From Anaerobutyricum hallii (GTDB lineage: Bacteria > Bacillota > Clostridia > Lachnospirales > Lachnospiraceae), in the NCBI RefSeq assembly GCF_900209925.1, contig NZ_LT907978.1, positions 1,361,219 to 1,425,218 on the forward strand: a DNA stretch of 64,000 nt. The letters run 5' to 3'. Shown here piece after piece: positions 1 through 9,196 of the stretch. Each line of letters opens with the position of its first letter. Within the stretch, counting starts at the first letter, position 1. The position numbers were made by a program, and so were the translations under genes. A model generated the notes under the pieces. That model did no database searches, was not told where the DNA came from, and saw nothing but the letters and a program-made list of their open reading frames with translations.

Positions 1-429
<429 letters not shown>

Positions 430-484
430 TTTAAGCTTATTATTCAATTACATATGCCAAAATAGATAATAATAAGAAGTAAAA

Positions 485-533
485 AAGCCATTTTGCCGAT
501 AGCAAAAATGTTATCCGGCAAGATGGCTTTTTT
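485..533 (+). terminator. Rho-independent terminator after enolase
   Basis: AAGCCATTTTGCCG pairs with CGGCAAGATGGCTT around an A-rich loop and is followed by a run of T. It separates eno from the next gene. Confidence 0.9.
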
Positions 534-636
534 ATATCAGATATACGATGCTTATATAAGAGTAGGCAACAAAAAAACAACGTGATATAATAAAATAATA
601 GTATAATAAGCTAAGTAAAAACAGAGGTGATTGCTT

Positions 637-1107
637 ATGAAATTTTTAATAAAGCAAAGAGTATTTTCCTGGTCAGATACCTTTGATATTTATGATGAGT
701 ATGAAAACAAGAAGTACTTTGTCCAGGCAGAATTTTTATCATTAGGGCATCGTCTGCATGTATATGATATGAATGGGAAAGAGGTAGGACTGATCAAGGA
801 GAAAGTTCTTACTTTTTTGCCAGAGTTTGAAGTAATGATAGGCAGGCATTCCTGCGGTATTATAAAGAAGAAGTTTACTTTTTTTCATCCACAGTATGAA
901 CTAGATTATAATGGCTGGCATGTAGAGGGAGATTTTCTTTCCTGGAATTATGATGTATATGAGGCATGCAGTGCGGTTATACATATTACAAAGGAGCCAT
1001 GGCATTGGGGAGACACTTATGTAATTGATTTTCTTGAACCAAAGGACGAATTAATGGGGTTAATGCTTGTTCTTGCAATTGATGCGGCTAATTGTACGAA
1101 TAATTAA
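637..1107 (+). CDS. LURP-one-related/YxjI-like protein (tubby-like beta-barrel fold)
   Basis: Hypothetical protein of 156 residues. Its pattern of short beta-strand segments (YFVQAEFLSLGHRLHVYD, GKEVGLIKEK, YELDYNGWHVEGDFLSWNYDVY) and its C-terminal DAA resemble the LURP-one/YxjI family, whose biochemical role is unknown. No signal peptide or membrane segment is seen, so it is probably cytosolic. The ATG at 637 is preferred over an upstream in-frame TTG at 631, because AGAGGTGA at 623-630 is correctly spaced only for the ATG. It lies 15 nt before the SDR gene and is probably co-transcribed with it. The family call is by pattern and is moderate. Confidence 0.65.
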   Translation: MKFLIKQRVFSWSDTFDIYDEYENKKYFVQAEFLSLGHRLHVYDMNGKEVGLIKEKVLTFLPEFEVMIGRHSCGIIKKKFTFFHPQYELDYNGWHVEGDFLSWNYDVYEACSAVIHITKEPWHWGDTYVIDFLEPKDELMGLMLVLAIDAANCTNN

Positions 1108-1122
1108 AAGAGAGGGATTAGA

Positions 1123-1920
1123 ATGATAAAGGGAAAAAAGATTGCAATAGTTACAGGGGCAACAGGTGGATTGGGACGGGAATTTGTCCGTCTTCTCTTA
1201 AAAGAAAAAAATGTTGACGAAATATGGGCTTTAGCTCGAAATGAAAAGAAACTTAGTCGTTTGAAAGAAAAGTTTGGTAAAAGGATTAAAATATATTCTA
1301 TTGATCTCTCCAGTGTCCGCCAGATAAAATGTTTTGGAGAGGAGCTGCATGAGGAAGCCGGGCGGAAGAATCTGGAGATTTCCTATCTTGTTAATAATGC
1401 TGGTTTTGCAAAGTTTTGTTCTTATGGGGATTTAAGTGTTGAAGAATCTTTGAACATGATGCATGTGAATATGGATGCTGTTGTGGCGATGGGACTTGTC
1501 TGTATCCCTTATATGAAAAAAGGAAGTCATATGATTAATATTGCGTCTCAGGCATCCTTTCAGCCACTTCCGTATCAGAACATATATAGCTCTACAAAGT
1601 CCTTTGTAAGAAATTATTCAAGAGCGTTAAATGTGGAATTAAAAGAGAAAGGGATCTGTGTTACAGCAGTATGTCCCGGCTGGATAAAAACAGATTTATA
1701 TAAGAGAGCGGAAATTGGAGCAAGGAAAGCAACAACGAAGTATGTAGGTATGGTCACGCCGGATAAGGTAGCAAAAAAAGCTTTAAAAGATGCGAAAAAA
1801 TGTAAAGATATTTCCATCTACAGTCTTTTTACAAAAATCTCACATATAGCTGCAAAGCTTCTCCCACAGCGTATGATGATGAAAATTTGGCTGAAACAGC
1901 AGAATCTGGATGATGAATAG
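1123..1920 (+). CDS. Short-chain dehydrogenase/reductase (SDR)
   Basis: Classical SDR of 265 residues, an NAD(P)-dependent oxidoreductase; the substrate cannot be told. The Rossmann glycine motif TGATGGLG is at residues 11-18, the NNAG motif at 91-94, and the catalytic YxxxK is Y155/K159 with the upstream Ser in NIASQAS. The C-terminal 30-40 residues (IAAKLLPQRMMMKIW) are hydrophobic and basic, as in SDRs that touch membranes or lipid substrates; this is inference. It has a good GAGGGA ribosome site and follows the LURP-one-like gene closely. It is followed by the trkA promoter region. Confidence 0.88.
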   Translation: MIKGKKIAIVTGATGGLGREFVRLLLKEKNVDEIWALARNEKKLSRLKEKFGKRIKIYSIDLSSVRQIKCFGEELHEEAGRKNLEISYLVNNAGFAKFCSYGDLSVEESLNMMHVNMDAVVAMGLVCIPYMKKGSHMINIASQASFQPLPYQNIYSSTKSFVRNYSRALNVELKEKGICVTAVCPGWIKTDLYKRAEIGARKATTKYVGMVTPDKVAKKALKDAKKCKDISIYSLFTKISHIAAKLLPQRMMMKIWLKQQNLDDE

Positions 1921-1925
1921 TCATA

Positions 1926-1968
1926 TTGTAAATGATGCTATTTACAAATCACCAATATCTGCTATAAT
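1926..1968 (+). promoter_or_regulatory. trkA promoter with overlapping inverted repeat
   Basis: A -35 box TTTACA (1941-1946) and -10 box TATAAT (1963-1968) are 16 nt apart. A perfect inverted repeat, TTGTAAAT-gatgct-ATTTACAA (1926-1947), covers the -35 box and is placed as a repressor operator would be. Confidence 0.6.
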
Positions 1969-2003
1969 GAGAAGGCTATGTTGAAAACACAGGAGGAAGA
2001 AAT

Positions 2004-3407
2004 ATGTTTGGTTTTATGAACTCTGGAAAGAGTAAGCCAGTGAAAAAAGGATTGAAGATTATCATAGTAGGTTGTGGTAAGGTTGGAACAACATTAGTGG
2101 AGCAGCTTAGCAAAGAGGGACATGATATTATCATTATTGACAAGAATGCGAAAAAGGTTCAGGAAATTGCGAATATGTATGATATCATGGGTATTGTAGG
2201 CAATGGTGCCAGTTATAGTGTACAGATGGATGCAGGAATCGAAGAAACGGATCTGATCATTTCCGTTACAGAATCTGATGAATTGAATCTGCTTTGCTGT
2301 ACTGTTGCAAAGCAGGTTGGTGATTGTGCGGCAATTGCCAGAGTACGTACACCGGATTACAGTAAAGAAGCGGGATATCTTCGTGAAAAACTGGGTCTCG
2401 CGATGATTATTAATCCAGAACTTGAAGCAGCCAGGGAAGCAGCAAGAATTTTATTCCTTCCATCTGCTCTTGAGGTAAACTCCTTTGCACATGGACAGGC
2501 AGAACTAATTAAGTTTGCTATTCCAGAGGGCAATATATTAGATGGTATTGAAATTGCAGAACTTCGTGCAAAGATACATACGAATATTCTTGTATGTGGA
2601 GTAGAGAGAGACGGCGAAGTATACATTCCTGGTGGTGATTTTATTTTACAAAGAGGGGATGTGATTTCAGTTGTTGCATCCAGAAAGCTTGCGAGAGAAT
2701 TCCTTTCTCACATTGGATTTGAGACAAAACAGGTAAAGAATACGATGATCATCGGTGGAGGAAAGGCAGCCTATTATCTGGCTAAGAATCTTTTAGATGT
2801 GGGAATTGACGTAAAAATTATAGAGAACAATAAAGAACGCTGTGAGGAATTATCGGTTCTTCTTCCGAAAGCAATCATTATTAATGGAGATGGAACAGAC
2901 CAGGAATTATTAAAAGAAGAGGGGCTTTCCTATGTTGAATCTTTTGTTCCATTAACAGGAATTGATGAGGAGAATATTCTTTTAACTCTCCACACAAGAC
3001 AGGTTTCTAAGGCAAAGGTGATTACAAAGATTAATCGTATCAATTTTAAGGATGTCATTGCTAAGTTAGATCTTGGAAGTGTTATTTATCCAAGATACAT
3101 TACATCGGAGGCAATTATTGCTTACGTTCGTGCAAGACGTGCTTCCCTTGACAGTAATATTGAGACTTTATATCATATGTTTGACCATCGTGTCGAGGCA
3201 ATTGAATTTAGAGTGTATGAAGAATCTGAAATTACCAATATTCCTTTAAAGGATCTGGCATTGAAGAAAGATTTGCTTCTTTGCTTTATTAATCGAAACG
3301 GAAAGATTATTCTTCCAAATGGTCAGGATTCCATACAGGTAGGTGATACGGTAATGGTTGTAACGACACATACGGGATTTAATGATTTGAAAGATATTTT
3401 AGCGTAA
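2004..3407 (+). CDS. trkA: Trk potassium uptake regulatory subunit TrkA
   Basis: Peripheral NAD(H)-binding gating subunit of the TrkAH potassium transporter, on the cytoplasmic face. Its 467 residues hold the usual two tandem RCK modules: a first Rossmann motif in IIIVGCGKVGTTLVEQL with the acidic strand end IIIID, a TrkA-C domain around residues 150-230, a second nucleotide motif in TMIIGGGKAAYYLAKNLL, and a final TrkA-C domain ending VGDTVMVVTTH. The length fits full-size TrkA. The start has GGAGGAAG upstream. TrkH follows after 15 nt, so the two subunits form an operon. Confidence 0.95.
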   Translation: MFGFMNSGKSKPVKKGLKIIIVGCGKVGTTLVEQLSKEGHDIIIIDKNAKKVQEIANMYDIMGIVGNGASYSVQMDAGIEETDLIISVTESDELNLLCCTVAKQVGDCAAIARVRTPDYSKEAGYLREKLGLAMIINPELEAAREAARILFLPSALEVNSFAHGQAELIKFAIPEGNILDGIEIAELRAKIHTNILVCGVERDGEVYIPGGDFILQRGDVISVVASRKLAREFLSHIGFETKQVKNTMIIGGGKAAYYLAKNLLDVGIDVKIIENNKERCEELSVLLPKAIIINGDGTDQELLKEEGLSYVESFVPLTGIDEENILLTLHTRQVSKAKVITKINRINFKDVIAKLDLGSVIYPRYITSEAIIAYVRARRASLDSNIETLYHMFDHRVEAIEFRVYEESEITNIPLKDLALKKDLLLCFINRNGKIILPNGQDSIQVGDTVMVVTTHTGFNDLKDILA

Positions 3408-3422
3408 GGTACGGAGGAAGAT

Positions 3423-4901
3423 ATGAACAGTTCGATTATTCGTTTTGTATTAGGCTATGTATTAAAGGTGGAGGCAGTATTGATGCTTCTTCCTTGTATT
3501 GTCGCTGTGCTTTATCAGGAACGTACAGGATTTGCCTATCTGCTTGTTGCGGCAATCGCTATGACATTAGGAACATTAATGACAATAAGAAGACCGAAAA
3601 ATCATGTATTTTATTTAAAAGAAGGCTGTGTGGCAACGGCACTTAGCTGGATTTTCTTAAGTTTTTTTGGTGCATTACCTTTTTGGATTTCTGGAGAAAT
3701 TCCTTCTTTGGTCGATGCATTATTTGAGACAGTTTCCGGTTTTACTACGACAGGTTCCAGTATATTATCGGATGTTGAAGCATTGTCACATTGTGCTCTG
3801 TTTTGGCGGAGTTTTACACACTGGATTGGAGGTATGGGAGTTCTTGTATTTTTGTTAGCGGTAATACCACTTAGTGGAGGATCTCATATTAATTTAATGC
3901 GTGCGGAGAGTCCGGGACCTTCTGTAGGAAAGCTTGTACCAAAGATAAAGTATACAGCACAGATTCTTTATGTCATTTATTTAGGTATGACAGTGGTAGA
4001 GATTATCCTTCTGCTGATTAGTAGAATGCCGGTTTTCGATGCGATCACGTTATCTTTTGGAACAGCCGGAACCGGAGGCTTTGGTATAAAAGGAGATAGT
4101 ATTGCCAGTTATACCGCATTGCAGCAGTGGATCATCACGATATTTATGATTCTTTTTGGTGTAAACTTTAATGCATATTATCTGATTTTATTTAGAAAGT
4201 TTAAAAAAGCACTTCAAATGGAAGAGGTAAAAGCTTATTTTGGTATTATTTTTGTCTCTACAGCTATTATAACGGGAAGTCTTGTTATGGGAAATATGCA
4301 ATTTGCAGATGCTCTTCGCCATGCTGCATTTCAGGTGGGATCCATTATTACCACAACAGGATATGCTACAATAAATTTTGATGCCTGGTCACAGACCTGC
4401 CGTACGATATTAGTACTGTTGATGTTTGTTGGAGCCTGCGCCGGAAGTACCGGCGGTGGTATGAAAGTGTCCCGTTTTATTGTTATGGTAAAAACAATGA
4501 CGAAAGAGTTAAACTCTTATATTCATCCAAAAAGTGTTAAAAAGATTAAGATGGATGGTAAACCGATCGAACACGAAGTAGTACGTTCTATTAACGTATA
4601 TTTGATTACATTTATGATTATTTTTGTTGTCTCCGTTTTTGCCATATCCTTTGAAGGACATGATCTTGTAACGAACTTTACAGCTGTAGCGGCGACAATT
4701 AACAATATTGGACCGGGACTTTCTATGGTTGGACCAGATTGTAACTTTGGATTTTTTAGTGATTTTTCCAAGCTTGTTATTATATTTGATATGCTTGCAG
4801 GACGTTTGGAATTATTCCCACTGCTTATATTATTCCATCCGGCAATCTGGAAGGAACTCTTCACACAGAAGATCACAATGAGAAAAAAATTAAAATTCTG
4901 A
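3423..4901 (+). CDS. trkH: Trk potassium uptake membrane subunit TrkH
   Basis: Integral membrane, potassium-conducting partner of TrkA. Its 492 residues show the four pore repeats with filter-like segments: TVSGFTTTGSS, SFGTAGTGGFG, ITTTGYATINF and TINNIGPGL. The first glycine of each filter is present. About ten membrane segments are visible, and the C-terminus is short and basic. GGAGG precedes the ATG. A large palindromic repeat begins within 20 nt after the stop and probably also acts as the transcript end. Confidence 0.95.
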   Translation: MNSSIIRFVLGYVLKVEAVLMLLPCIVAVLYQERTGFAYLLVAAIAMTLGTLMTIRRPKNHVFYLKEGCVATALSWIFLSFFGALPFWISGEIPSLVDALFETVSGFTTTGSSILSDVEALSHCALFWRSFTHWIGGMGVLVFLLAVIPLSGGSHINLMRAESPGPSVGKLVPKIKYTAQILYVIYLGMTVVEIILLLISRMPVFDAITLSFGTAGTGGFGIKGDSIASYTALQQWIITIFMILFGVNFNAYYLILFRKFKKALQMEEVKAYFGIIFVSTAIITGSLVMGNMQFADALRHAAFQVGSIITTTGYATINFDAWSQTCRTILVLLMFVGACAGSTGGGMKVSRFIVMVKTMTKELNSYIHPKSVKKIKMDGKPIEHEVVRSINVYLITFMIIFVVSVFAISFEGHDLVTNFTAVAATINNIGPGLSMVGPDCNFGFFSDFSKLVIIFDMLAGRLELFPLLILFHPAIWKELFTQKITMRKKLKF

Positions 4902-4904
4902 TTA

Positions 4905-5115
4905 ACTAAAGAAACGAAAAGCAGAAACTTTATATAAAATAAAATGTGAAGATAGTCGCGGCATAGAAAATGCCTGACCGGCATTTTTATTTGCTCCGAC
5001 ATCACATTTTATTTTATATAAAGTTTCTGCTTTTCTGTTCTTTGGCTCCAGATGGTATCAGGATTTTGTGTGGGAAAATAAGGGGTTTCCCCAGAAGTGA
5101 GTATCTTTCTACTGA
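4905..5115 (-). repeat. Palindromic element family 1, copy A (reverse orientation)
   Basis: A perfect 34-bp stem joins 4916-4949 to 5002-5035. The 52-nt loop carries its own hairpin (AAAATGCC..GGCATTTT). On the right lies the reverse complement of the family's 5' module, recognisable as TTTGGCTCCAGA at 5041-5052 and a diverged GGGAAAATAAGGGG. The loop is homologous to that of copy E at 17835-17885, but the stem sequence is entirely different. It lies just behind trkH. Confidence 0.85.
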
Positions 5116-5392
5116 ATTGCATTGAGGTTTCTAAAGAAAAGAGAATTTTTATAAGTTTGATTTTATTTCGTTGCGTCAAACACTTCATTTTGCCTCAAAA
5201 AACGGAAACTTCAGAAGAAATGTGTCAGTCTTTTAGACTTTAGTTTCTCGAAAATCCTTAAACTTCTGGAGAATCCCCATTCTCACTAACTATGGATTTA
5301 GAGTAGTCAGAAAAAGAAAACATATGTTTTCTTTTTTCGCCTGCACCAAATCTACAAATCAATATTGTTGATAATATTTCTCAATAAATATA

Positions 5393-5421
5393 TTGACTTC
5401 TAATTATAATTAGGGTATACT
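5393..5421 (+). promoter_or_regulatory. feo operon promoter with internal 14-bp palindrome
   Basis: A -35 box TTGACT (5393-5398) and -10 box TATACT (5416-5421) are spaced by 17 nt. The spacer holds the perfect palindrome CTAATTATAATTAG (5400-5413), placed to block RNA polymerase. The same CTAAT-N4-ATTAG pattern recurs before feoB. A metal-responsive repressor site is the likely reading; which regulator binds is not shown. Confidence 0.75.
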
Positions 5422-5506
5422 AACCTGCGTAGAAAAGAAATTCATACAGACGCACTGGGTATTTCGGTGCTGTCGGGAAATTTGCTTTAGAAAAGGAGAT
5501 GATTAT

Positions 5507-5716
5507 ATGCCACTGTCGATGGTGAGAGCAGGAGAACCTAACGTTATTAAAAAAGTAGGAGGTAAATCAGAAACGAAAAAGTTTCTTGAAAATCTCGGTT
5601 TTGTCGTTGGCGGTCTTGTGACTGTAGTATCGGAAATCAATGGCAGTCTCATTGTGAATGTCAAAGATTCCAGAGTTGCTATCGGAAGAGATATGGCTAA
5701 CAAAATTCTTGTTTAA
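5507..5716 (+). CDS. feoA: Ferrous iron transport protein FeoA (first copy)
   Basis: Small cytosolic SH3-like protein of 69 residues that assists FeoB. The sequence has the FeoA pattern: GGKSETKKFLENLGFVVGGLV, then VVSEINGSLIVNVKDSRVAIGRDMANKILV. AAAAGGAG precedes the ATG. It opens the feo operon, about 85 nt after the predicted transcription start. The leader contains a small hairpin with GCAC..GTGC arms. A second, different FeoA follows 53 nt later; paired FeoA genes are common in clostridial feo loci. Confidence 0.9.
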   Translation: MPLSMVRAGEPNVIKKVGGKSETKKFLENLGFVVGGLVTVVSEINGSLIVNVKDSRVAIGRDMANKILV

Positions 5717-5769
5717 GGCAGGTTTTTTGTTCCGATGAATAAGTATGAATAAAAAGGGAGAATAAAGAC

Positions 5770-5991
5770 ATGAAAACATTAAAAGAAGTCGCTGTTGGTC
5801 AGACAGTAACAGTGAAGAAGCTTACGGGTGCCGGTCCTGTAAAGCGTCGTATCATGGATATGGGAATTACAAAAGGTGTTGAAATTTATGTAAGAAAAGT
5901 TGCTCCTTTAGGTGATCCTGTAGAAGTAACGGTAAGAGGATATGAATTATCTTTAAGAAGAGCAGATGCAGAAATGATCGAGGTAGAATAG
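5770..5991 (+). CDS. feoA: Ferrous iron transport protein FeoA (second copy)
   Basis: A 73-residue FeoA-domain protein with the typical order: LKEVAVGQTVTVKKLTGAGPVKRR, then MDMGITKGVEIYVRKVAPLGDPVEV, then GYELSLRRADAEMIEVE. It is closer to the canonical FeoA pattern than the first copy, notably in the RRxMDMGxxxG turn and the GDPxE segment. It has an AGGGAG ribosome site. It lies between the first feoA and feoB, and probably acts at the cytosolic face of FeoB. Confidence 0.92.
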   Translation: MKTLKEVAVGQTVTVKKLTGAGPVKRRIMDMGITKGVEIYVRKVAPLGDPVEVTVRGYELSLRRADAEMIEVE

Positions 5992-6025
5992 CTCCTCTTT
6001 TTTTTGCCCTGCAAGTTAGTAAATG

Positions 6026-6039
6026 CTAATGAGTATTAG
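6026..6039 (+). promoter_or_regulatory. Second CTAAT-N4-ATTAG site, upstream of feoB
   Basis: CTAATGAGTATTAG has the same five-base arms and four-base gap as the palindrome in the feo promoter. Half-sites (TTAGTAA, GTTAGC, CATTAGTAAGC) lie nearby at 6015-6120. It suggests that feoB has a second, co-regulated control point. Confidence 0.55.
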
Positions 6040-6147
6040 TAAATACATTATTATGTTAGCTTAAACATTTTAAAATAAGCAACTATAAACTTTAGTTTTG
6101 TCTTAAAAACATTAGTAAGCTTAGAATTTGAGGAAAAGGAGAAAAAA

Positions 6148-8340
6148 ATGTCAGTAAAAATTGCATTAGCAGGTAATCCAAACTGCGGTAAAACGACATT
6201 ATTTAATGCCCTGACAGGTTCTAACCAGTTTGTTGGTAACTGGCCAGGTGTTACTGTAGAGAAAAAGGAAGGAAAGTTAAAGGGACATAAAGATGTTGTC
6301 ATTATGGACTTACCGGGTATCTATTCCCTTTCTCCATATACATTAGAGGAGGTAGTTGCAAGAAATTACCTTATTGGAGAAAGACCAGATGCGATCATCA
6401 ATATCGTAGATGGTACGAATATCGAGCGTAACCTGTACTTATCTACACAGATTATGGAGCTTGGTATTCCGGTAATCATGGCAATCAATATGATGGATCT
6501 TTTAGAAAAGTCTGGGGAGAAGATTGATATTGCAAAGCTTGGTAAGGATCTTGGATGTGAAGTTGTTGAGATTTCCGCATTAAAAGGAACCGGAATTAAA
6601 AAAGCAGCAGAGAAAGCAGTTGCATTAGCACGTTCTAAACAATCTGCACAGGTTGTACATAGTTTTGATAAAAAGGTAGAAGATGCTATTTCTGTTGTAA
6701 AAGAGATGTTAGGTTCTCAGGTTCCGGAAGAACAGAAGCGTTTTTTTGCAATCAAGCTTCTTGAAAGAGATGATAAGATTGTAGAACAGCTTAGTACAGT
6801 TCCAGATGTGTCTAATGAGATCAATGCTCTTGAGGATGCATTTGATGATGATACAGAAAGTATTATTACAAATGAAAGATATGTATATATTTCTTCTGTA
6901 GTAGCAGATAGTTGCAAGAAGAACGGAGCGAAGAAGCTTACAACATCTGATAAGATTGACCGTATTGTAACAAACCGTTGGCTTGCACTTCCGATTTTTG
7001 CGGTTGTTATGTTCGTTGTGTATTATGTATCGGTATCTACGGTAGGTGACTGGGCAACGACTTGGGCAAATGATGGAGTGTTTGGTGACGGATGGCATCT
7101 CTTTGGTATTAAGTCTCTTTTCATCCCTAGTGTTCCTAGCATTATAGAAGGTGCTTTAAATGCTGTTGGGTGTGCAGATTGGTTATCAGGATTAATCCTT
7201 GATGGTATTGTTGCCGGTGTTGGTGCGGTACTTGGTTTTGTACCTCAGATGCTCGTATTATTTATATTCCTTGCATTCTTAGAGTCTTGTGGTTACATGG
7301 CCAGAGTTGCATTCATCATGGACAGAATTTTCCGTAAATTTGGTCTTTCTGGTAAATCCTTCATCCCAATGTTAATTGGTACAGGATGTGGTGTTCCTGG
7401 TGTTATGGCTTCAAGAACGATTGAGAATGACCGCGATCGAAAAATGACGATCATGACAACTACATTCATTCCTTGTGGAGCAAAACTTCCAATTATCGCA
7501 TTAATTGCGGGAGCACTTTTTAATGGAGCATGGTGGGTTGCACCAAGCGCATATTTTGTTGGTATTGCAGCAATCATTTGCTCTGGTATTATTTTAAAGA
7601 AAACAAAAATGTTTGCAGGAGAGCCTGCACCGTTTGTTATGGAACTTCCAGCTTATCATATGCCAACTGTTTCTAACGTATTAAGAAGTATGTGGGAAAG
7701 AGCATGGTCTTTCATCAAAAAAGCAGGAACAATCATTCTTTTATCTACAATCATCTTATGGTTCCTTATGAACTTTGGATGGGTTGACGGAAACTTTGGA
7801 ATGCTTGAGGCAGAACAGTTAAATGACAGTATTTTAGCAACTATCGGTAATGTAATTGCTCCAATCTTTGCACCTCTTGGATGGGGAGACTGGAAGATGG
7901 CAGTAGCAGCCGTTACTGGATTAATCGCAAAAGAGAACGTAGTAGGTACATTCGGTATTCTCTTCGGATTTGCAGAAGTTGCAGAAGATGGTAGTGAATT
8001 CTGGGGACAGCTTGCAAACAGCCTTCCGGCAGTAGCAGCATATTCTTTCTTAGTGTTTAACTTACTTTGTGCTCCTTGTTTTGCAGCGATGGGTGCAATT
8101 AAGAGAGAAATGAACAATACAAAGTGGTTCCTCTTTGCGATTGGATACCAGTGCTTACTTGCTTACGTTGTAAGTCTTTGTATTTTCCAGATTGGTACAT
8201 TAATTACAGCAGGTACATTTGGAATTGGTACAGTAATAGCCTTTGCACTCATTATCGGATTCCTTTATCTTCTGTTTAGACCGTACAAAGAAAGTAATAC
8301 ATTAAATGTAAATGTTAAGAACGTTATAAAAGCAAGATAG
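6148..8340 (+). CDS. feoB: Ferrous iron transporter FeoB
   Basis: GTP-dependent Fe(II) uptake permease in the cytoplasmic membrane. Its 730 residues have an N-terminal G domain with G1 GNPNCGKTT (9-17), the switch NWPGVTVE, G3 DLPG and G4 NMMD. A helical GDI-like region follows, then a membrane part with two Gate-type repeats: MARVAFIMDRIFRKFGLSGK with IGTGCGVPGVMASR, and the GLIAKENVVGTFGILF segment. Length is near the family norm. AAGGAG precedes the ATG. It is the core of the feo operon and is followed by a Cys-rich peptide and a Fur-like regulator. Confidence 0.97.
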   Translation: MSVKIALAGNPNCGKTTLFNALTGSNQFVGNWPGVTVEKKEGKLKGHKDVVIMDLPGIYSLSPYTLEEVVARNYLIGERPDAIINIVDGTNIERNLYLSTQIMELGIPVIMAINMMDLLEKSGEKIDIAKLGKDLGCEVVEISALKGTGIKKAAEKAVALARSKQSAQVVHSFDKKVEDAISVVKEMLGSQVPEEQKRFFAIKLLERDDKIVEQLSTVPDVSNEINALEDAFDDDTESIITNERYVYISSVVADSCKKNGAKKLTTSDKIDRIVTNRWLALPIFAVVMFVVYYVSVSTVGDWATTWANDGVFGDGWHLFGIKSLFIPSVPSIIEGALNAVGCADWLSGLILDGIVAGVGAVLGFVPQMLVLFIFLAFLESCGYMARVAFIMDRIFRKFGLSGKSFIPMLIGTGCGVPGVMASRTIENDRDRKMTIMTTTFIPCGAKLPIIALIAGALFNGAWWVAPSAYFVGIAAIICSGIILKKTKMFAGEPAPFVMELPAYHMPTVSNVLRSMWERAWSFIKKAGTIILLSTIILWFLMNFGWVDGNFGMLEAEQLNDSILATIGNVIAPIFAPLGWGDWKMAVAAVTGLIAKENVVGTFGILFGFAEVAEDGSEFWGQLANSLPAVAAYSFLVFNLLCAPCFAAMGAIKREMNNTKWFLFAIGYQCLLAYVVSLCIFQIGTLITAGTFGIGTVIAFALIIGFLYLLFRPYKESNTLNVNVKNVIKAR

Positions 8341-8475
8341 TGAAATAAGATGATTAAAAATGATGTATCTATCCGGGATGATAGGGTATAATCAGTTTCG
8401 GATAGATGCAGCAATATATATTGATACTTAGTTAGATTATTTTAGTAAAATCGTTATAGAAAGGATGTGTGGCAG

Positions 8476-8646
8476 ATGGGAACAATAATTGTAGGACTGA
8501 TACTCGTTTTGATCGTTGCGCTGATTATTCGAAGTATGGTGAAGGATAAAAAAAGTGGAAAGTCACTTCAATGTGGAGGAAACTGCTCACACTGTGCAGG
8601 ACATTGCTCTGCCCCTGTGAACACTCCTTCTAACAAAAATGAATAA
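8476..8646 (+). CDS. FeoB-associated Cys-rich membrane protein
   Basis: A 56-residue protein with one N-terminal membrane helix (TIIVGLILVLIVALIIRSMV), a short Lys-rich stretch, then a cysteine cluster CGGNCSHCAGHC close to the C-terminus. This architecture is typical of the small proteins encoded behind feoB in Firmicutes, thought to take part in Fe(II) handling; the exact role is unproven. AAGGATG provides the ribosome site. The position between feoB and the Fur-like gene supports the call. Confidence 0.88.
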   Translation: MGTIIVGLILVLIVALIIRSMVKDKKSGKSLQCGGNCSHCAGHCSAPVNTPSNKNE

Positions 8647-8723
8647 CCATTTAGATTATTTTCTATTAGATTTAGATAAAGAACAGATAAAGTTAAAGAA
8701 CAGATAAAGAAAGAAGTGTGGAT

Positions 8724-9194
8724 ATGCTGCAAAAATCCAATCAGAATCTTCCGATTAACGATGTGGGAATTCACAGAACACAGATGCAGAAAGATATGAT
8801 ATTGCAAAAGTTAAAAGAGAGTGGCTGTCGGATTACCAGACAGAGAAAGATGCTTTTAGATGTGATTTTGAATGAGGACTGTTCTAGTTGTAAAGAAATT
8901 TATTATAAAGCATCCATGAAAGATTCCGGAATCGGAACAGCTACAGTATACCGCATGATTAATATTCTAGAAGAAATCGGTGCATTAAGCCGTAAAAATA
9001 TGTATAAGATTGCATGTGGTCCTGAATGTGAAGTAAAGAATGCCTGTGTGATTGAATTTGACGATGATACGATTATTGAACTTTCAGGAAAGAGCTGGAA
9101 TCAGGTAGTACAATTGGGACTAAGAGCCTGTGGTTACTCCAGTGGACACAAGATAAAAAGTGTAACAGCGAAGTCCTGTGAATTTTCCTGTTAA
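8724..9194 (+). CDS. Fur-family transcriptional regulator, atypical
   Basis: DNA-binding regulator, presumably of the feo operon. The N-terminal winged helix is clear: GCRITRQRKMLLDVIL, then GTATVYRMINILEEIGALSR. The C-terminal half departs from Fur: the HHxHxxCxxCG metal and dimer motif is missing, and cysteines take its place (ACGPECEVKNAC, later CGYSSGHK and CEFSC). That suggests another metal or redox ligand set. I chose the ATG at 8724, two codons inside a GTG start, for spacing from AAAGAAG; a start further in (MQKDM, 8784) cannot be excluded. It is followed by a strong terminator. Confidence 0.82.
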   Translation: MLQKSNQNLPINDVGIHRTQMQKDMILQKLKESGCRITRQRKMLLDVILNEDCSSCKEIYYKASMKDSGIGTATVYRMINILEEIGALSRKNMYKIACGPECEVKNACVIEFDDDTIIELSGKSWNQVVQLGLRACGYSSGHKIKSVTAKSCEFSC

Positions 9195-9196
9195 AA

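Noticed and set aside
4523-5005. Open frame of 160 codons on the - strand
   Set aside because: It is antisense to trkH and runs through repeat copy A; trkH is certain.
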